A stretch of DNA of 40,972 nucleotides, taken from contig CAZVWV010000012.1 of NCBI GenBank assembly GCA_964631745.1, forward strand, positions 1 to 40,972. Direction: 5' to 3'. The notes beneath the pieces are model-generated. The model was not told where the DNA came from and searched no databases. It worked only from the letters and a program-made list of their open reading frames with translations. Origin of the DNA: CAZVWV01 sp964631745 (GTDB taxonomy: Bacteria; Bdellovibrionota_C; UBA2361; JBGSMV01). The translations under genes were made by a program, and so were the position numbers. Positions 33,009 through 40,936 of this stretch are shown one piece after another; the stretch's first letter is position 1; each line of letters starts with the position of its first letter.

Positions 33009-33416
33009 GTGGTTTTTGTTGATACAAATATCTTCATGTATGCAGCGGGAACGGAGAGTCCGCAGAAAAAGCCGTCTTTAAGATATCTTACTAAGATTAT
33101 CGCCTCTGGAAGCGCTACGTTGGCTTTTACAAGTAGTGAAGTTCTACAAGAGATCCTGCATCGCTACCGTTCGATTGGAAAGGCAGAACAGGCTAACACG
33201 CTAATCGCGTACATAATGCAACTTGGAATTACGATTTTGTCAGTTACTAAGGAGGATGTCTTCCTAGCTCAACGTATCCTCGCGGCCACGACAAAGCTAT
33301 CAACCCGGGATGGGATGCACGCCGCCGTGGCCATGCGCAATAATCTGTCGAGAATCGTGAGCTACGACAGGGATTTTGACCTAATATCTGATATAAGAAG
33401 AATTGAGCCGAAATAG
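33009..33416 (+). CDS. PIN-domain ribonuclease toxin (VapC-like)
   Basis: A 135-residue PIN-domain protein: FVDTNIFMYA (first Asp), SSEVLQEILHRY (Glu), TRDGMHAAVAM (Asp) and SYDRDFD (last Asp) give the usual acidic metal site. Such proteins cleave RNA as the toxin of type II toxin-antitoxin modules. GAGGA five bases upstream supports the GTG start; a TTG at 32997 would overlap the antitoxin. It is cotranscribed with the RHH-like gene. Confidence 0.82.
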   Translation: MVFVDTNIFMYAAGTESPQKKPSLRYLTKIIASGSATLAFTSSEVLQEILHRYRSIGKAEQANTLIAYIMQLGITILSVTKEDVFLAQRILAATTKLSTRDGMHAAVAMRNNLSRIVSYDRDFDLISDIRRIEPK

Positions 33417-33484
33417 GCTGACTGGGTGCAGCTAAAGTGCGCCGCATAAGTTATCTTATAGTTGCTTAGGGCGAGCCAATCCGC

Positions 33485-33501
33485 AGAGCCCTACAGGCTC
33501 T
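33485..33501 (+). terminator. Short hairpin after the PIN gene
   Basis: AGAGCC-N5-GGCTCT (33485-33490 and 33496-33501) followed by a pyrimidine-rich CTTACTTAACCTTTT. A plausible terminator for the PIN-toxin module. Confidence 0.4.
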
Positions 33502-33519
33502 CTTACTTAACCTTTTGAT

Positions 33520-33615
33520 GAGGTACGCTCCTTTACACTTCAAAACGAACTTAGCAAAGGAGTGTGCCTCACCGCTAGAACCGCAGCACGGTAAGGTACG
33601 AACCTCCAGCTTACC
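33520..33615. ncRNA. Candidate structured element with two hairpins
   Basis: A 15-bp stem (GAGGTACGCTCCTTT at 33520-33534 with AAAGGAGTGTGCCTC at 33556-33570) contains 13 Watson-Crick and 2 G-U pairs around a 21-nt loop. A second stem GGTAAG/CTTACC (33590-33595 and 33610-33615) follows. The two wobble pairs on the plus strand look like RNA-level pairing. On the minus strand the same positions would be A-C mismatches, so a plus-strand RNA is favoured. No known RNA family was recognised. Confidence 0.35.
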
Positions 33616-33633
33616 TGGCAAGCAAGCAACCTC

Positions 33634-34041
33634 TTAAGGGCCTGCCGCTCTCAGGCGCAGCCAGCATAAGAATGTACATGTCAGCACTAGTAGCACCCCG
33701 TGAACCGGGAAGAGCTGCAGCATCGCGATGCCAGCCCCAAGTATCGCTAGCGGCGCGACTAAAAAGAAGACCCTCTGTCTAGTCCGAAGCGGCCACCACG
33801 GTTCTAACTTACCGATTAGATCCGAAAGTTCGAACTGCATGAGTCCAGCAAAGACCGCTCCGACCAAGAACAGGCTGACTATTCCTTCCGGCTCAGCAAC
33901 CTTGTGTTGTCGCCGGGCGATGACTACAGCCACCCCCAATCCCAGAAGCGCCAAACACTTCCAGGTGTAGAACCAACAGATGTACAGGAATCGCCAAGGG
34001 TCCCGAGCGATCATTCGGAAAGACTGAATTTGCGTATTCAT
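33634..34041 (-). CDS. Small multi-pass membrane protein, unknown function
   Basis: A 135-residue protein with four hydrophobic segments (about 23-40, 55-67, 88-106 and 109-128), including ALLGLGVAVVIA and VFFLVAPLAILGAGIAML. I recognise no family. An AAAGGA sits eight bases before the ATG at 34041; a GTG at 34047 would leave almost no spacing. Membrane prediction and the ribosome site support a real gene. Confidence 0.6.
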   Translation of the reverse strand: MNTQIQSFRMIARDPWRFLYICWFYTWKCLALLGLGVAVVIARRQHKVAEPEGIVSLFLVGAVFAGLMQFELSDLIGKLEPWWPLRTRQRVFFLVAPLAILGAGIAMLQLFPVHGVLLVLTCTFLCWLRLRAAGP

Positions 34042-34723
34042 GGCCACAGTCCTTTCTGTTTTGGTCTATTGTCTCTTGCTGTCCCAGACTTTTTTCTACC
34101 CAACCCCTAATTTTGAAAAGCATGTTCTGGCTTTCGGGCCACAAGAAGCCAGCTTCGCACCCAGGTGTTCAAACTGCAACAACCGTTCCTGTCGATATCA
34201 CACTAATATGACTCAAAACCAAGGCATACAAACGAGCCAGCTCTTTCTAGGATTATACAGAGAGGAATATTCAAGGGCGGTGCGACTGGAAAATCGGAAC
34301 TACATAACCAGAGGTCGCTCCCAGCTAAAGACTCTCAGGAAATATTCTATACGCGGGCCTTTTTAGTAGGGGGGGGGTACTCGGAGAAGATGTAGCCAAT
34401 CTCATAACCCGGTGAATCGATACAGTTCGCATTTTTATGTCAGAATTGAGTTTAAAGCGATTTAAGTTATAGGAATCAACGGGCGCTTCTACGATGGTAG
34501 ATCGTCAAAATAGAAGCAACACCTAGATTCTTAAAACAATCTAGGTGTTGCTTCTATTTTGACGATCTACCGTGTCGTGGATGAAGGCGACGATACGCAT
34601 CTGAGACTTGCGGAGCGGGCACGCAAGGGCCACCCACACGCGACCGTATCCGAGCGGGGTGGCGTCGAAGATATTATAAGCGACGATACGCAGGAAAGCT
34701 GCGTCAGACCTAAAATGTAGCGT
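34042..34723. other. 680-bp gene-poor stretch with a long inverted repeat
   Basis: No supported gene. A 108-codon plus frame (34040-34366) starts within the membrane-protein gene and looks non-coding. A run of nine G lies at 34369-34377. A perfect 34-bp inverted repeat follows (34496-34571). To its right, both strands are open for about 50 codons up to the TAG at 34718, and a 13-bp direct repeat GCGACGATACGCA occurs at 34587-34599 and 34680-34692. The stretch may hold gene or mobile-element remains. Confidence 0.5.
34496..34571. repeat. Perfect 34-bp inverted repeat with 8-nt loop
   Basis: Left arm 34496-34529 (starting GGTAGATCGTCAAAATAG) and right arm 34538-34571 are exact reverse complements, separated by CTTAAAAC. 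No T-tract follows, so it is not an ordinary terminator. It could be a miniature mobile element, a hairpin recognised by a nuclease or transposase, or a fold-back artefact of library preparation. Confidence 0.9.
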
Positions 34724-35833
34724 TCACCAACCTGCTATCTCCCCACCCCAACAAGGCGCAAGCTCTAGCTCCTTAAAGAGCAAATCTCTCGCCAGAAAAC
34801 CTTTATAGGTAAACTTGTAGGTGCTTGCCTCTTCATCCAGATACTCCGACTCCACCAGCGAACTAAAAAAATATTCGGCGCTCTCCCGCAAATCCGTCTT
34901 AAAGAGCGCGCTAAAGTCATCTGCTGCCAAGCCCGGTCCGCTTGCGAGCAGGTACAGTAACATATCAAGCGCGTGCTCGCGCGGCTGCAAATAACGCTCA
35001 ACTTTTTTGTAAGGCTTGCCCGTTAATATCGCAAGCTCATAGGCTTCGTCCGGAAAATTAATCTCTTCTCTTATTAATCCCGGTCCTTCAACAATGCGGC
35101 TTTTAGCGGAGGGACCGATCCCAAAAATGGTGCAATTCGGGGGAGGGACGAAGGCTGTTCTCGTGTTTGTGTTCCTGCGTACAAAAAAATCAGTGTGCAG
35201 TTTATCATATCCCAGCGCATCTAAACTGGCACAGAAAGTTTGATAGAGATTCTCGCTTAAGGCGTACGAGTAAGCGCTCTTTGTAAATAGCGGCCACTTG
35301 CTAAAGTTTAAGCAAGGTTCGACCTTAATGTAAGTTGGAGAAAGTTCCGCAAGTGCGCAAAGCTCCTCACGGAATCTCGAAAGCGTTCTTCCGGAGTCAC
35401 CAAACTGAAAACTAATCCCAAATTCCGAAACCCCGCCCCGCGAAAACTCGTGCGCGCCCTGGCGTAAGAGCCCAAGCGAGCTCTGGTCATTATGGTACTG
35501 TAGCTCCAAGAAATTAACCCCAACTTCTGTAAGCACCGAAAGTGCTCCCACAATCTTGGGGCATAACTTAACTTTGGCCAACGCAAGCGGAGCGTCACCC
35601 AAATACTGTCGCGCCAGCTTTATTAATTCAGCCGCCAAGTTCAACGAGCCAAATTCCACTCCAGTTAGCTCTATAGTCTGGGGAACCTGATTTAAAAATT
35701 CCAACCTCTCACAAACTTGCAAAAGTTCCACTGATAAAAGCCGCTGATGGGAGAGGGGAGCCAGCGAGCTCTTAGCGGGAACGACTAACTTGCACGGGCT
35801 GTTTTTGGCGGACATAGACACTAGCGATACCAA
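34724..35833 (-). CDS. HemN/HemW-like protein lacking the radical-SAM cysteines
   Basis: A 369-residue protein resembling the coproporphyrinogen-oxidase-like HemN/HemW family in its middle and C-terminal parts: a barrel strand VNFLELQYHNDQSSLGLLRQ like the family's 'RxSxGxQS', LGYDKLHTDFFVRR like the 'GYxxYExSNFAR' segment, TIFGIGPSAKSRI like 'GxGxGAHS', and a C-terminal YKFTYKGFLARDLLF winged region. The N-terminal CxxxCxxC cluster motif is absent, so radical-SAM chemistry is unlikely. It may be a haem chaperone or a degenerate paralogue. The start is uncertain: TTG at 35833, GTG at 35821 or ATG at 35815. Confidence 0.65.
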   Translation of the reverse strand: MVSLVSMSAKNSPCKLVVPAKSSLAPLSHQRLLSVELLQVCERLEFLNQVPQTIELTGVEFGSLNLAAELIKLARQYLGDAPLALAKVKLCPKIVGALSVLTEVGVNFLELQYHNDQSSLGLLRQGAHEFSRGGVSEFGISFQFGDSGRTLSRFREELCALAELSPTYIKVEPCLNFSKWPLFTKSAYSYALSENLYQTFCASLDALGYDKLHTDFFVRRNTNTRTAFVPPPNCTIFGIGPSAKSRIVEGPGLIREEINFPDEAYELAILTGKPYKKVERYLQPREHALDMLLYLLASGPGLAADDFSALFKTDLRESAEYFFSSLVESEYLDEEASTYKFTYKGFLARDLLFKELELAPCWGGEIAGW

Positions 35834-36171
35834 ATTCGGCCGGTGTTATGCAAGTTATTCGGTCATGGCGCACTTTCCGGGTGAAACGCTATAGGATTCC
35901 CGGAATCAAAGGGGCAAAGGTGTGTCGCTCGAAAGCCAGAGGAAAACGCACACAGCGGTAAACTCTTGTCCCTGAACTCGATATAACTTACCAAAATAAC
36001 TGAGAAATATGTGGTGGTATGCACCAGTTTGCAGGTGGGCTTTGGCAGTACAATTTTGGCGCCAAAATAGGTCGCAAATTTGAGTAGCCTCAAACTATTG
36101 CGTAAAATAGCTAACCGATGCTGGTGGGCAGTCGCCACCCGTAGCTTGTTCCGCCCGAAGTTGTAATTCAG
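35834..36171. other. 338-bp divergent intergenic region
   Basis: Lies between the HemN-like gene and the MutS-like gene and presumably holds both promoters. I could not assign clear boxes. A hairpin GGTGG/CCACC (36123-36127 and 36135-36139) lies 32 bases before the MutS-like start, and a GGCGCCAAAATAGG-like stretch near 36058 repeats part of its own complement. A 106-codon minus-strand frame here has no recognisable features. Confidence 0.4.
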
Positions 36172-37587
36172 ATGCCAGATCATCCTACCCAGCGCGCGCT
36201 TTCGTTTGCGCGTTCAGCAAAAGACCGAGCGCCGTTTCCCGCCAGTATGCCGCAACTGTCAACAGCCCAGCGCACGGCAGCACTACTAGGGCACGCTAAA
36301 GGAGCGCTCCGGCGTTTAATCACAAATAAAAATCCCGCCCCCTGTCTGGTTCGATGGGACAGAAGTGAGCTAGTCATGGCGGATCGCCCTGACTTCCAGG
36401 CCACGCACCTCCCGGAGGACCTTCAAGGTATCCGTTTAAATGAAGCCAAAATTATTTGGCGCGAGATCTTTCGTCCCTGTCGGAACTTATATCAGATTGA
36501 AGCGCGCCAGGCTGTGATACTTAAGCTTAGCAAGGTGGGCGACTTCGCAAACTTAAGAAGGAGTAAAAATCTTGCCTATCAAGCCCTCGAAGGCTATGCC
36601 GAACTGTTCTGCCCGCTTAGGATATCAGGCCAAGAACGGGAAGTTAGTTTGCTTGAGGCCTTTCGGCAAGAACTTGCGCGCTCAAGTGTAGAGAGAAACT
36701 CGCAAATCGTGAGCCGTGCTCAATCTGCCTTCCAAAGTATTCAGGCCGGAAGGGCGGCGCTTAATGAGTGCTCCCGTCTTTTGCGCACATCCGATAGCCC
36801 ATACCTTTGTTTGATTGCCGGGGATTTGGAGGGTGTGGAAACGGCACTTGGGCGATTTACGCCGGATTACTTTTCCGAAACTTGGATTAGTATTACCGAT
36901 GTTAAAAAGAGTCTAAGGGATTATCACGAGACCCTTCAAACCTTCGGGGTCTTTGTCGAAGTTGCGAAACTGGTGAAGAAGGGTTACTGGAACGCAGTAA
37001 GCGCAGATCCCAGTCGACCCGCGTATTATCGAGAGGGCTACAATATTGTATATCCCGAGAGCTTAGGATTTCGCAACGATTCACCTGCTGACACCCCCGT
37101 TACGGTTTATAGCGGAAGCGAGAAGTCGGGTAAGACCACCACGGGGCTGCTGCAGCACTTCCTCATTCAGCTCTCTTGGCAGGCCTTTGGAATTACCGCA
37201 GCAAAGCAGGGAAACTTACATATTCACGGCGCAATCGCGCTAATAGGGAAGTCTGCCACCATCAATCACGAATCTGGCAGGAGTGTCCATGAGACCGAGC
37301 GCAAAAATATGGCGGAGATGTTCAACTTACCCGGCGAATCCCCGCTATACTTCTTAAATGAGCCCGCTTCGCACCTGTCAGCGGCTGAACAAGCATCAAC
37401 AATCGAGTCAGTTGTGCAAACCGCCCTTACAGTTCCGGGAGGGCGGGTGATCATCGACACGCATAATCAAGATTTTATCGAAAATGCTGTGCGCGATCCC
37501 GTTATGGCTGTGTACCATTTCGAGACACAGGTAGCTCCGGATGGGAAAGTTATTTACTGTTACGCGATGTTACCAGGGCGGGGCTGA
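36172..37587 (+). CDS. MutS-like ATPase domain protein, degenerate
   Basis: A 471-residue protein whose last 180 residues resemble the ATPase domain of the MutS family: a Walker-A-like SGSEKSGKTTTGL near 320, a SVHETERKNMAEMF segment like MutS 'ESTFMxEM', a Walker-B-like SPLYFLNEPASHLSAAEQ with Asn where the family has Asp before Glu, and VIIDTHNQDF like the switch 'ATHY'. The N-terminal 290 residues match no MutS DNA-binding domain that I recognise. The Asp-to-Asn change may impair hydrolysis. It is divergent from the HemN-like gene. Confidence 0.6.
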   Translation: MPDHPTQRALSFARSAKDRAPFPASMPQLSTAQRTAALLGHAKGALRRLITNKNPAPCLVRWDRSELVMADRPDFQATHLPEDLQGIRLNEAKIIWREIFRPCRNLYQIEARQAVILKLSKVGDFANLRRSKNLAYQALEGYAELFCPLRISGQEREVSLLEAFRQELARSSVERNSQIVSRAQSAFQSIQAGRAALNECSRLLRTSDSPYLCLIAGDLEGVETALGRFTPDYFSETWISITDVKKSLRDYHETLQTFGVFVEVAKLVKKGYWNAVSADPSRPAYYREGYNIVYPESLGFRNDSPADTPVTVYSGSEKSGKTTTGLLQHFLIQLSWQAFGITAAKQGNLHIHGAIALIGKSATINHESGRSVHETERKNMAEMFNLPGESPLYFLNEPASHLSAAEQASTIESVVQTALTVPGGRVIIDTHNQDFIENAVRDPVMAVYHFETQVAPDGKVIYCYAMLPGRG

Positions 37588-37630
37588 AAGATACTACCCG
37601 CCGTTAAGCTTGCCACACGGGTGCCGTAAG

Positions 37631-38023
37631 CTACCAAACGCGTTTTATCTTATAGCGATCAAAGATCTCGTCACTACTTAAAATAGTTAGCCCTAGATGG
37701 CGTGCCTGGGAAACCAGAAGCCTGTCAAACGGATCCCCGTGAATTCTTTCAATCTCTTCAACCCCAATCACATGTTCAGTTTCTATAACGAGCGTGCTGA
37801 TTCCGTTGGCTTGACAAACCGAGCTGACAAAAGTTGTTGTGGGCACGGGAAGCTTTAATTTTCCAATCGATTTCTTAATCGAAATCTCCCAAACCGATGC
37901 GACGCTTAGATACATTGAGTTGTCGCTATTCTCGAGCAAGGCCTTGGCTTTCCTGGAAAGCATGGAGGTTTGCATCCCAAGCCATAGGAAGCTCTGAGTA
38001 TCAAGCAGAAATTGGCTATTCAT
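37631..38023 (-). CDS. VapC-like PIN-domain toxin
   Basis: A 130-residue PIN-domain protein with FLLDTQSFLWLG (first Asp), ASVWEISIKKSIGKLKLP (Glu) and GDPFDRLLVSQARHLGLTILSSDEIF (last two Asp). It matches the PhoH-less VapC subgroup paired with Phd/YefM antitoxins, an RNA-cleaving toxin. It overlaps the upstream antitoxin by eight bases, so the pair is translationally coupled. Confidence 0.9.
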   Translation of the reverse strand: MNSQFLLDTQSFLWLGMQTSMLSRKAKALLENSDNSMYLSVASVWEISIKKSIGKLKLPVPTTTFVSSVCQANGISTLVIETEHVIGVEEIERIHGDPFDRLLVSQARHLGLTILSSDEIFDRYKIKRVW

Positions 38024-38234
38024 ACTCTTTGAAGTCCTCTAAGGGAGCATTGAAATCGTCTGCTATCCAGCCTTGGTTGTCGTACAAACCAAGCTGTCTC
38101 TTCTTAGGATCGAACACTGACAATTTTACCAGGGGCTGCGATCGCTTTCCGATCAAGACCGTTTTTCCGGCAAGCGCATCCTTAATTAGCTTTGATAGAT
38201 AGGTTTTGGCTTCAACAATATTATAAATGGTCAT
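38016..38234 (-). CDS. Phd/YefM-family antitoxin
   Basis: A 72-residue antitoxin starting MTIYNIVEAKTYLSKLIKDA, then VLIGKRSQPLVKLSVFDP, the Phd/YefM pattern, with an acidic C-terminal tail (DDFNAPLEDFKEYE) that would bind VapC. The frame extends upstream to 38252, but the promoter lies there, so the ATG at 38234 is chosen. It overlaps the toxin gene by eight bases. The operator at 38249-38260 is its likely target. Confidence 0.88.
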   Translation of the reverse strand: MTIYNIVEAKTYLSKLIKDALAGKTVLIGKRSQPLVKLSVFDPKKRQLGLYDNQGWIADDFNAPLEDFKEYE

Positions 38235-38240
38235 GCTTTG

Positions 38241-38270
38241 ATTATAGACCATAAATATGGTTTGTGTAAA
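38241..38270 (-). promoter_or_regulatory. Promoter and palindromic operator of the VapC module
   Basis: On the minus strand, TTTACA (38270-38265), an 18-bp spacer and a consensus TATAAT (38246-38241) end six bases before the ATG at 38234. A CCATA-AA-TATGG palindrome (38249-38260) lies in the spacer, an ideal site for antitoxin repression. With no room for a Shine-Dalgarno sequence, the message is predicted to be leaderless. Confidence 0.7.
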
Positions 38271-38317
38271 GGAATATGGTTAGATAATCTGGTCAGCTAA
38301 AGCCCAGCGCGTTCCAC

Positions 38318-40831
38318 TCACTCCCGCCAAGGCTTCCTAGCGCGTGGCGGAAAGGCGTAGGCGAAATCTTCAGAAATCAGCGTTAAATTTGGATTGTAGT
38401 AGGGGTCGTGCTCCAGTTTTCTGGCCCAGCGTCGCTTCATATTCTCAATCTCTTGTTCAAAGCGCCGGAATTTCTCTGGAGTGTTCTCGTATCCACGGCT
38501 AGCTGACTCGTAATGGTAGAGCTCAGCGTAGGGCGTATACACTACAAGATATCCTTTTTGGCGGATGCGTAAACATAGATCCACGTCGTTAAAGGCAACT
38601 GAGAGCTCCCGCTCCTCGAAGCCTTCGACCGCCTCGAAAACTTCTTTCCGCACCACCGCACAAGCGGCCGTGACAGCAGAGAGATTTTGCGGGATAACCA
38701 AACGGTTCCAGTATCCCACATCGCTTCTGGGCCGCCCTTTATGGCTATGTCCGGCCACGCCGCCGATTCCGAGTATAACTCCGGCGTGTTGAATTGCATC
38801 GTTTGGGAAATAAAGTTTGGCACCTACTACGCCCACGTCCGGCTGGACGACATGCGAGACCATCTGCGAGAGCCACTCGGGCGAAATTACTTGCAGGTCA
38901 TTGTTCAAGAATGCAAAGATCTCACCCCTGGCTAATTTCGTAGCTTGGTTATTTATGCGCGAATAGTTAAAAGGGGAGTCATCCCGTATTACGCGGATGC
39001 GCGAGTCCGATTCGAACTCTTTAAAGAGCGTGAAGGTATCCTCTTCTTGACTGCCGTTATCTACAAGAAGAATCTCATAATTTTTATATGTTGTGAGCTT
39101 AAGAATGCTTTGCAAGCATCGTCGCAAGAGTTTGGCCTGGTCTTTTGTCGGCATAATAATCGAAACCAACGGAAGAGGGGATGGAAGGGCATAATGCACC
39201 CTCAATTGCGAGATATCTTCCAGAATCTCAACTTTAGCCTGCCCCAGGCCGCGTCTAGCCAAATGATCCGAAACGGCACGGACCTGTGCCTTCATAACAT
39301 AGGGCTTGCCCGCCGTGTTTTGCGCGGTGCTGCCTTCTATAATACGCCAATGATAAAGAATATGCGGAATATGACGAACCTGGCCCTCAGCCGAAGCGTC
39401 AATCACCCGCAGCACCAAATCCCAGTCCTGCGCGCCCTCGACGCCTTCGCGAAATCCGCCGAGCTTTCGCACTAGCTCTGTTTTGTAGACAGCCAAATGG
39501 CAGATGAAGTTCTGCACTCTGAGCATCTCGATATTTAAATCGGATTTAAAGTAGGGGTTTAGTCGGTTGCCAAAGCGATCAATTTTATCTTCATCACTAT
39601 AAATTAGATTTGCATCAGGATGGGCGCCGATCTCTTCCACAACCTGATAAAGAGCGTCCTCGGTTAATTCGTCATCATGATCAAGCAAGGCAAGATACTC
39701 TCCCGAAGCAAGCTCTAAGGCCGACTGCGAGGCCTTCGATATATGCCCATTTTCCTGGCGATAAGTAACCTTAATACGGGAATCCAAGGCTTTATATTCT
39801 TCCAGAATGAGCTTTACTTGAGGGTCCGTAGAAGCATCGTCTGCGATGCAGAGCTCCCAGTTTGGGTAAAGCTGCTTTATCACGGACTCGATCGCGCGCC
39901 TAAGGCAATCGGCGGGCGTGTTAAAAGTCGGCATCAAGACAGAGATAAGCGGGTTTTGCCTTAAGTTATCTACCTTCGACCTAATTTTTTCGCGGTCTTT
40001 GTCTGTCAGCGTATCAAAGCGCCGCACCCATTCCTCGTAGTTGGCCGAATAGCTGTCAGCAAAGAGCTTGGCGCGAAGCGCCCCAAAGCCTCCGGTTCGT
40101 AAGATTGAGACGGCTTTCCAAACTTTTCGAAGCATGCGCTCAGGATCTGTAATTACGGGGGCGAAATGTTTTTTAAGAAGAAAAAGCGCAACCTGAAGCG
40201 ACCCAAGCGGCTGAAGTGAGAGTTCGCTAAGACCAAAAGTTCCTTCGCCGTCAAATGGGTCTATTCTTAAGCTCTTAACATCACTGGGTAGCTTCACAAG
40301 ATGACAAGCATGCTCGCCAGTCGGAAACGGCAACATTAGCCGTTCTAATATGCCGTAACCGGAAGCTCCCTCCCAGTAAAAAGTCATGAACATGTGTGGC
40401 TTTTCTGAAGCAAGACGGCCCGAGAACAGAGCAAAGCCCCCTGAGAGCGCGCCTCGAACAGGATTTAGAGCAAGGTAAGGGGTAGAACCTGTTATTTTGT
40501 ACGAATCGGGGCCAACTGGCGCCAGTGCGTTAACTGGGGTGGCCGTCAAGCTCAGCCGCTGAAAGCGAAGTAGGGGCCAGAGCTTACGCCTTAGGCGGAG
40601 CGCCAACCTAAGCGGAGCTGTAAGCTTCCATGAATGTGAGCTCAAGACGCCGTCAAATGCGAGTTTTAGATTTTCGTGGTCCTTCTTGAGGCGGTTAAAA
40701 TCAGTAAGGAGCCTTGCTAAGCGAGCGTCTCGTTCGGATAATTCCGCACGCAAGCTTTGCGCTTCATTTAAAATTTCGCCGTCAGCAGCATTAGATGACT
40801 CAGACTGCGGTCTTTCTGGAATGGACGCCAT
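38318..40831 (-). CDS. Bimodular family-2 glycosyltransferase with N-terminal coiled coil
   Basis: An 837-residue protein. A coiled-coil N-terminus (LRAELSERDARLARLLTDF) leads to SSHSWKLTAPLRLALRLRRK, a motif common in O-antigen and rhamnan glycosyltransferases. A beta-rich region (about 100-220) follows, then two GT2 domains: first LISVLMPTFNTPAD... with LLDHDDELTEDAL (DxD-like) and W-D near EGAQDWDLVLR; second LVSIIMPTKDQAKLL... with FLNNDLQVISPEWL and FNDVDLCLRIRQKGY. Such enzymes build surface polysaccharide from nucleotide sugars at the inner membrane. No sugar-synthesis or Wzx/Wzy neighbours are in the window. Confidence 0.9.
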   Translation of the reverse strand: MASIPERPQSESSNAADGEILNEAQSLRAELSERDARLARLLTDFNRLKKDHENLKLAFDGVLSSHSWKLTAPLRLALRLRRKLWPLLRFQRLSLTATPVNALAPVGPDSYKITGSTPYLALNPVRGALSGGFALFSGRLASEKPHMFMTFYWEGASGYGILERLMLPFPTGEHACHLVKLPSDVKSLRIDPFDGEGTFGLSELSLQPLGSLQVALFLLKKHFAPVITDPERMLRKVWKAVSILRTGGFGALRAKLFADSYSANYEEWVRRFDTLTDKDREKIRSKVDNLRQNPLISVLMPTFNTPADCLRRAIESVIKQLYPNWELCIADDASTDPQVKLILEEYKALDSRIKVTYRQENGHISKASQSALELASGEYLALLDHDDELTEDALYQVVEEIGAHPDANLIYSDEDKIDRFGNRLNPYFKSDLNIEMLRVQNFICHLAVYKTELVRKLGGFREGVEGAQDWDLVLRVIDASAEGQVRHIPHILYHWRIIEGSTAQNTAGKPYVMKAQVRAVSDHLARRGLGQAKVEILEDISQLRVHYALPSPLPLVSIIMPTKDQAKLLRRCLQSILKLTTYKNYEILLVDNGSQEEDTFTLFKEFESDSRIRVIRDDSPFNYSRINNQATKLARGEIFAFLNNDLQVISPEWLSQMVSHVVQPDVGVVGAKLYFPNDAIQHAGVILGIGGVAGHSHKGRPRSDVGYWNRLVIPQNLSAVTAACAVVRKEVFEAVEGFEERELSVAFNDVDLCLRIRQKGYLVVYTPYAELYHYESASRGYENTPEKFRRFEQEIENMKRRWARKLEHDPYYNPNLTLISEDFAYAFPPRARKPWRE

Positions 40832-40918
40832 GAAAGTGATTAAATCGCAAAGCTGGGTATAAGTCTATTGGGCGAGAAAACTCCAGTTCGCCAAACTCTC
40901 CCAAGCCTAGCCCAAGTC

Positions 40919-40936
40919 CTACTTCACGAGAAGTAG
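40919..40936. repeat. Perfect 7-bp hairpin near the right edge
   Basis: CTACTTC-ACGA-GAAGTAG (40919-40936) in the 141-bp region upstream of the glycosyltransferase. No T-tract follows on either strand. It could be a terminator of a gene beyond the edge or a leader element. Confidence 0.35.

Noticed and set aside
34040..34366. 108-codon plus-strand frame with a hydrophobic start
   Set aside because: It begins inside the oppositely oriented membrane-protein gene and lacks a ribosome site; composition after residue 40 looks non-coding.
34369..34377. Run of nine G as a phase-variation tract
   Set aside because: It is not inside or near the start of a supported gene.
34577..34720. Acidic 47-codon frame starting at a GTG after the inverted repeat
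   Set aside because: The opposite strand is equally open and no family is recognisable; noted only as part of the gene-poor stretch.
35863..36183. 106-codon minus-strand frame between the HemN-like and MutS-like genes
   Set aside because: It covers the divergent promoter region, has no ribosome site and shows no motif.
38945..39475. 176-codon plus-strand frame
   Set aside because: It lies wholly antisense to the second GT2 domain, whose motifs are intact.
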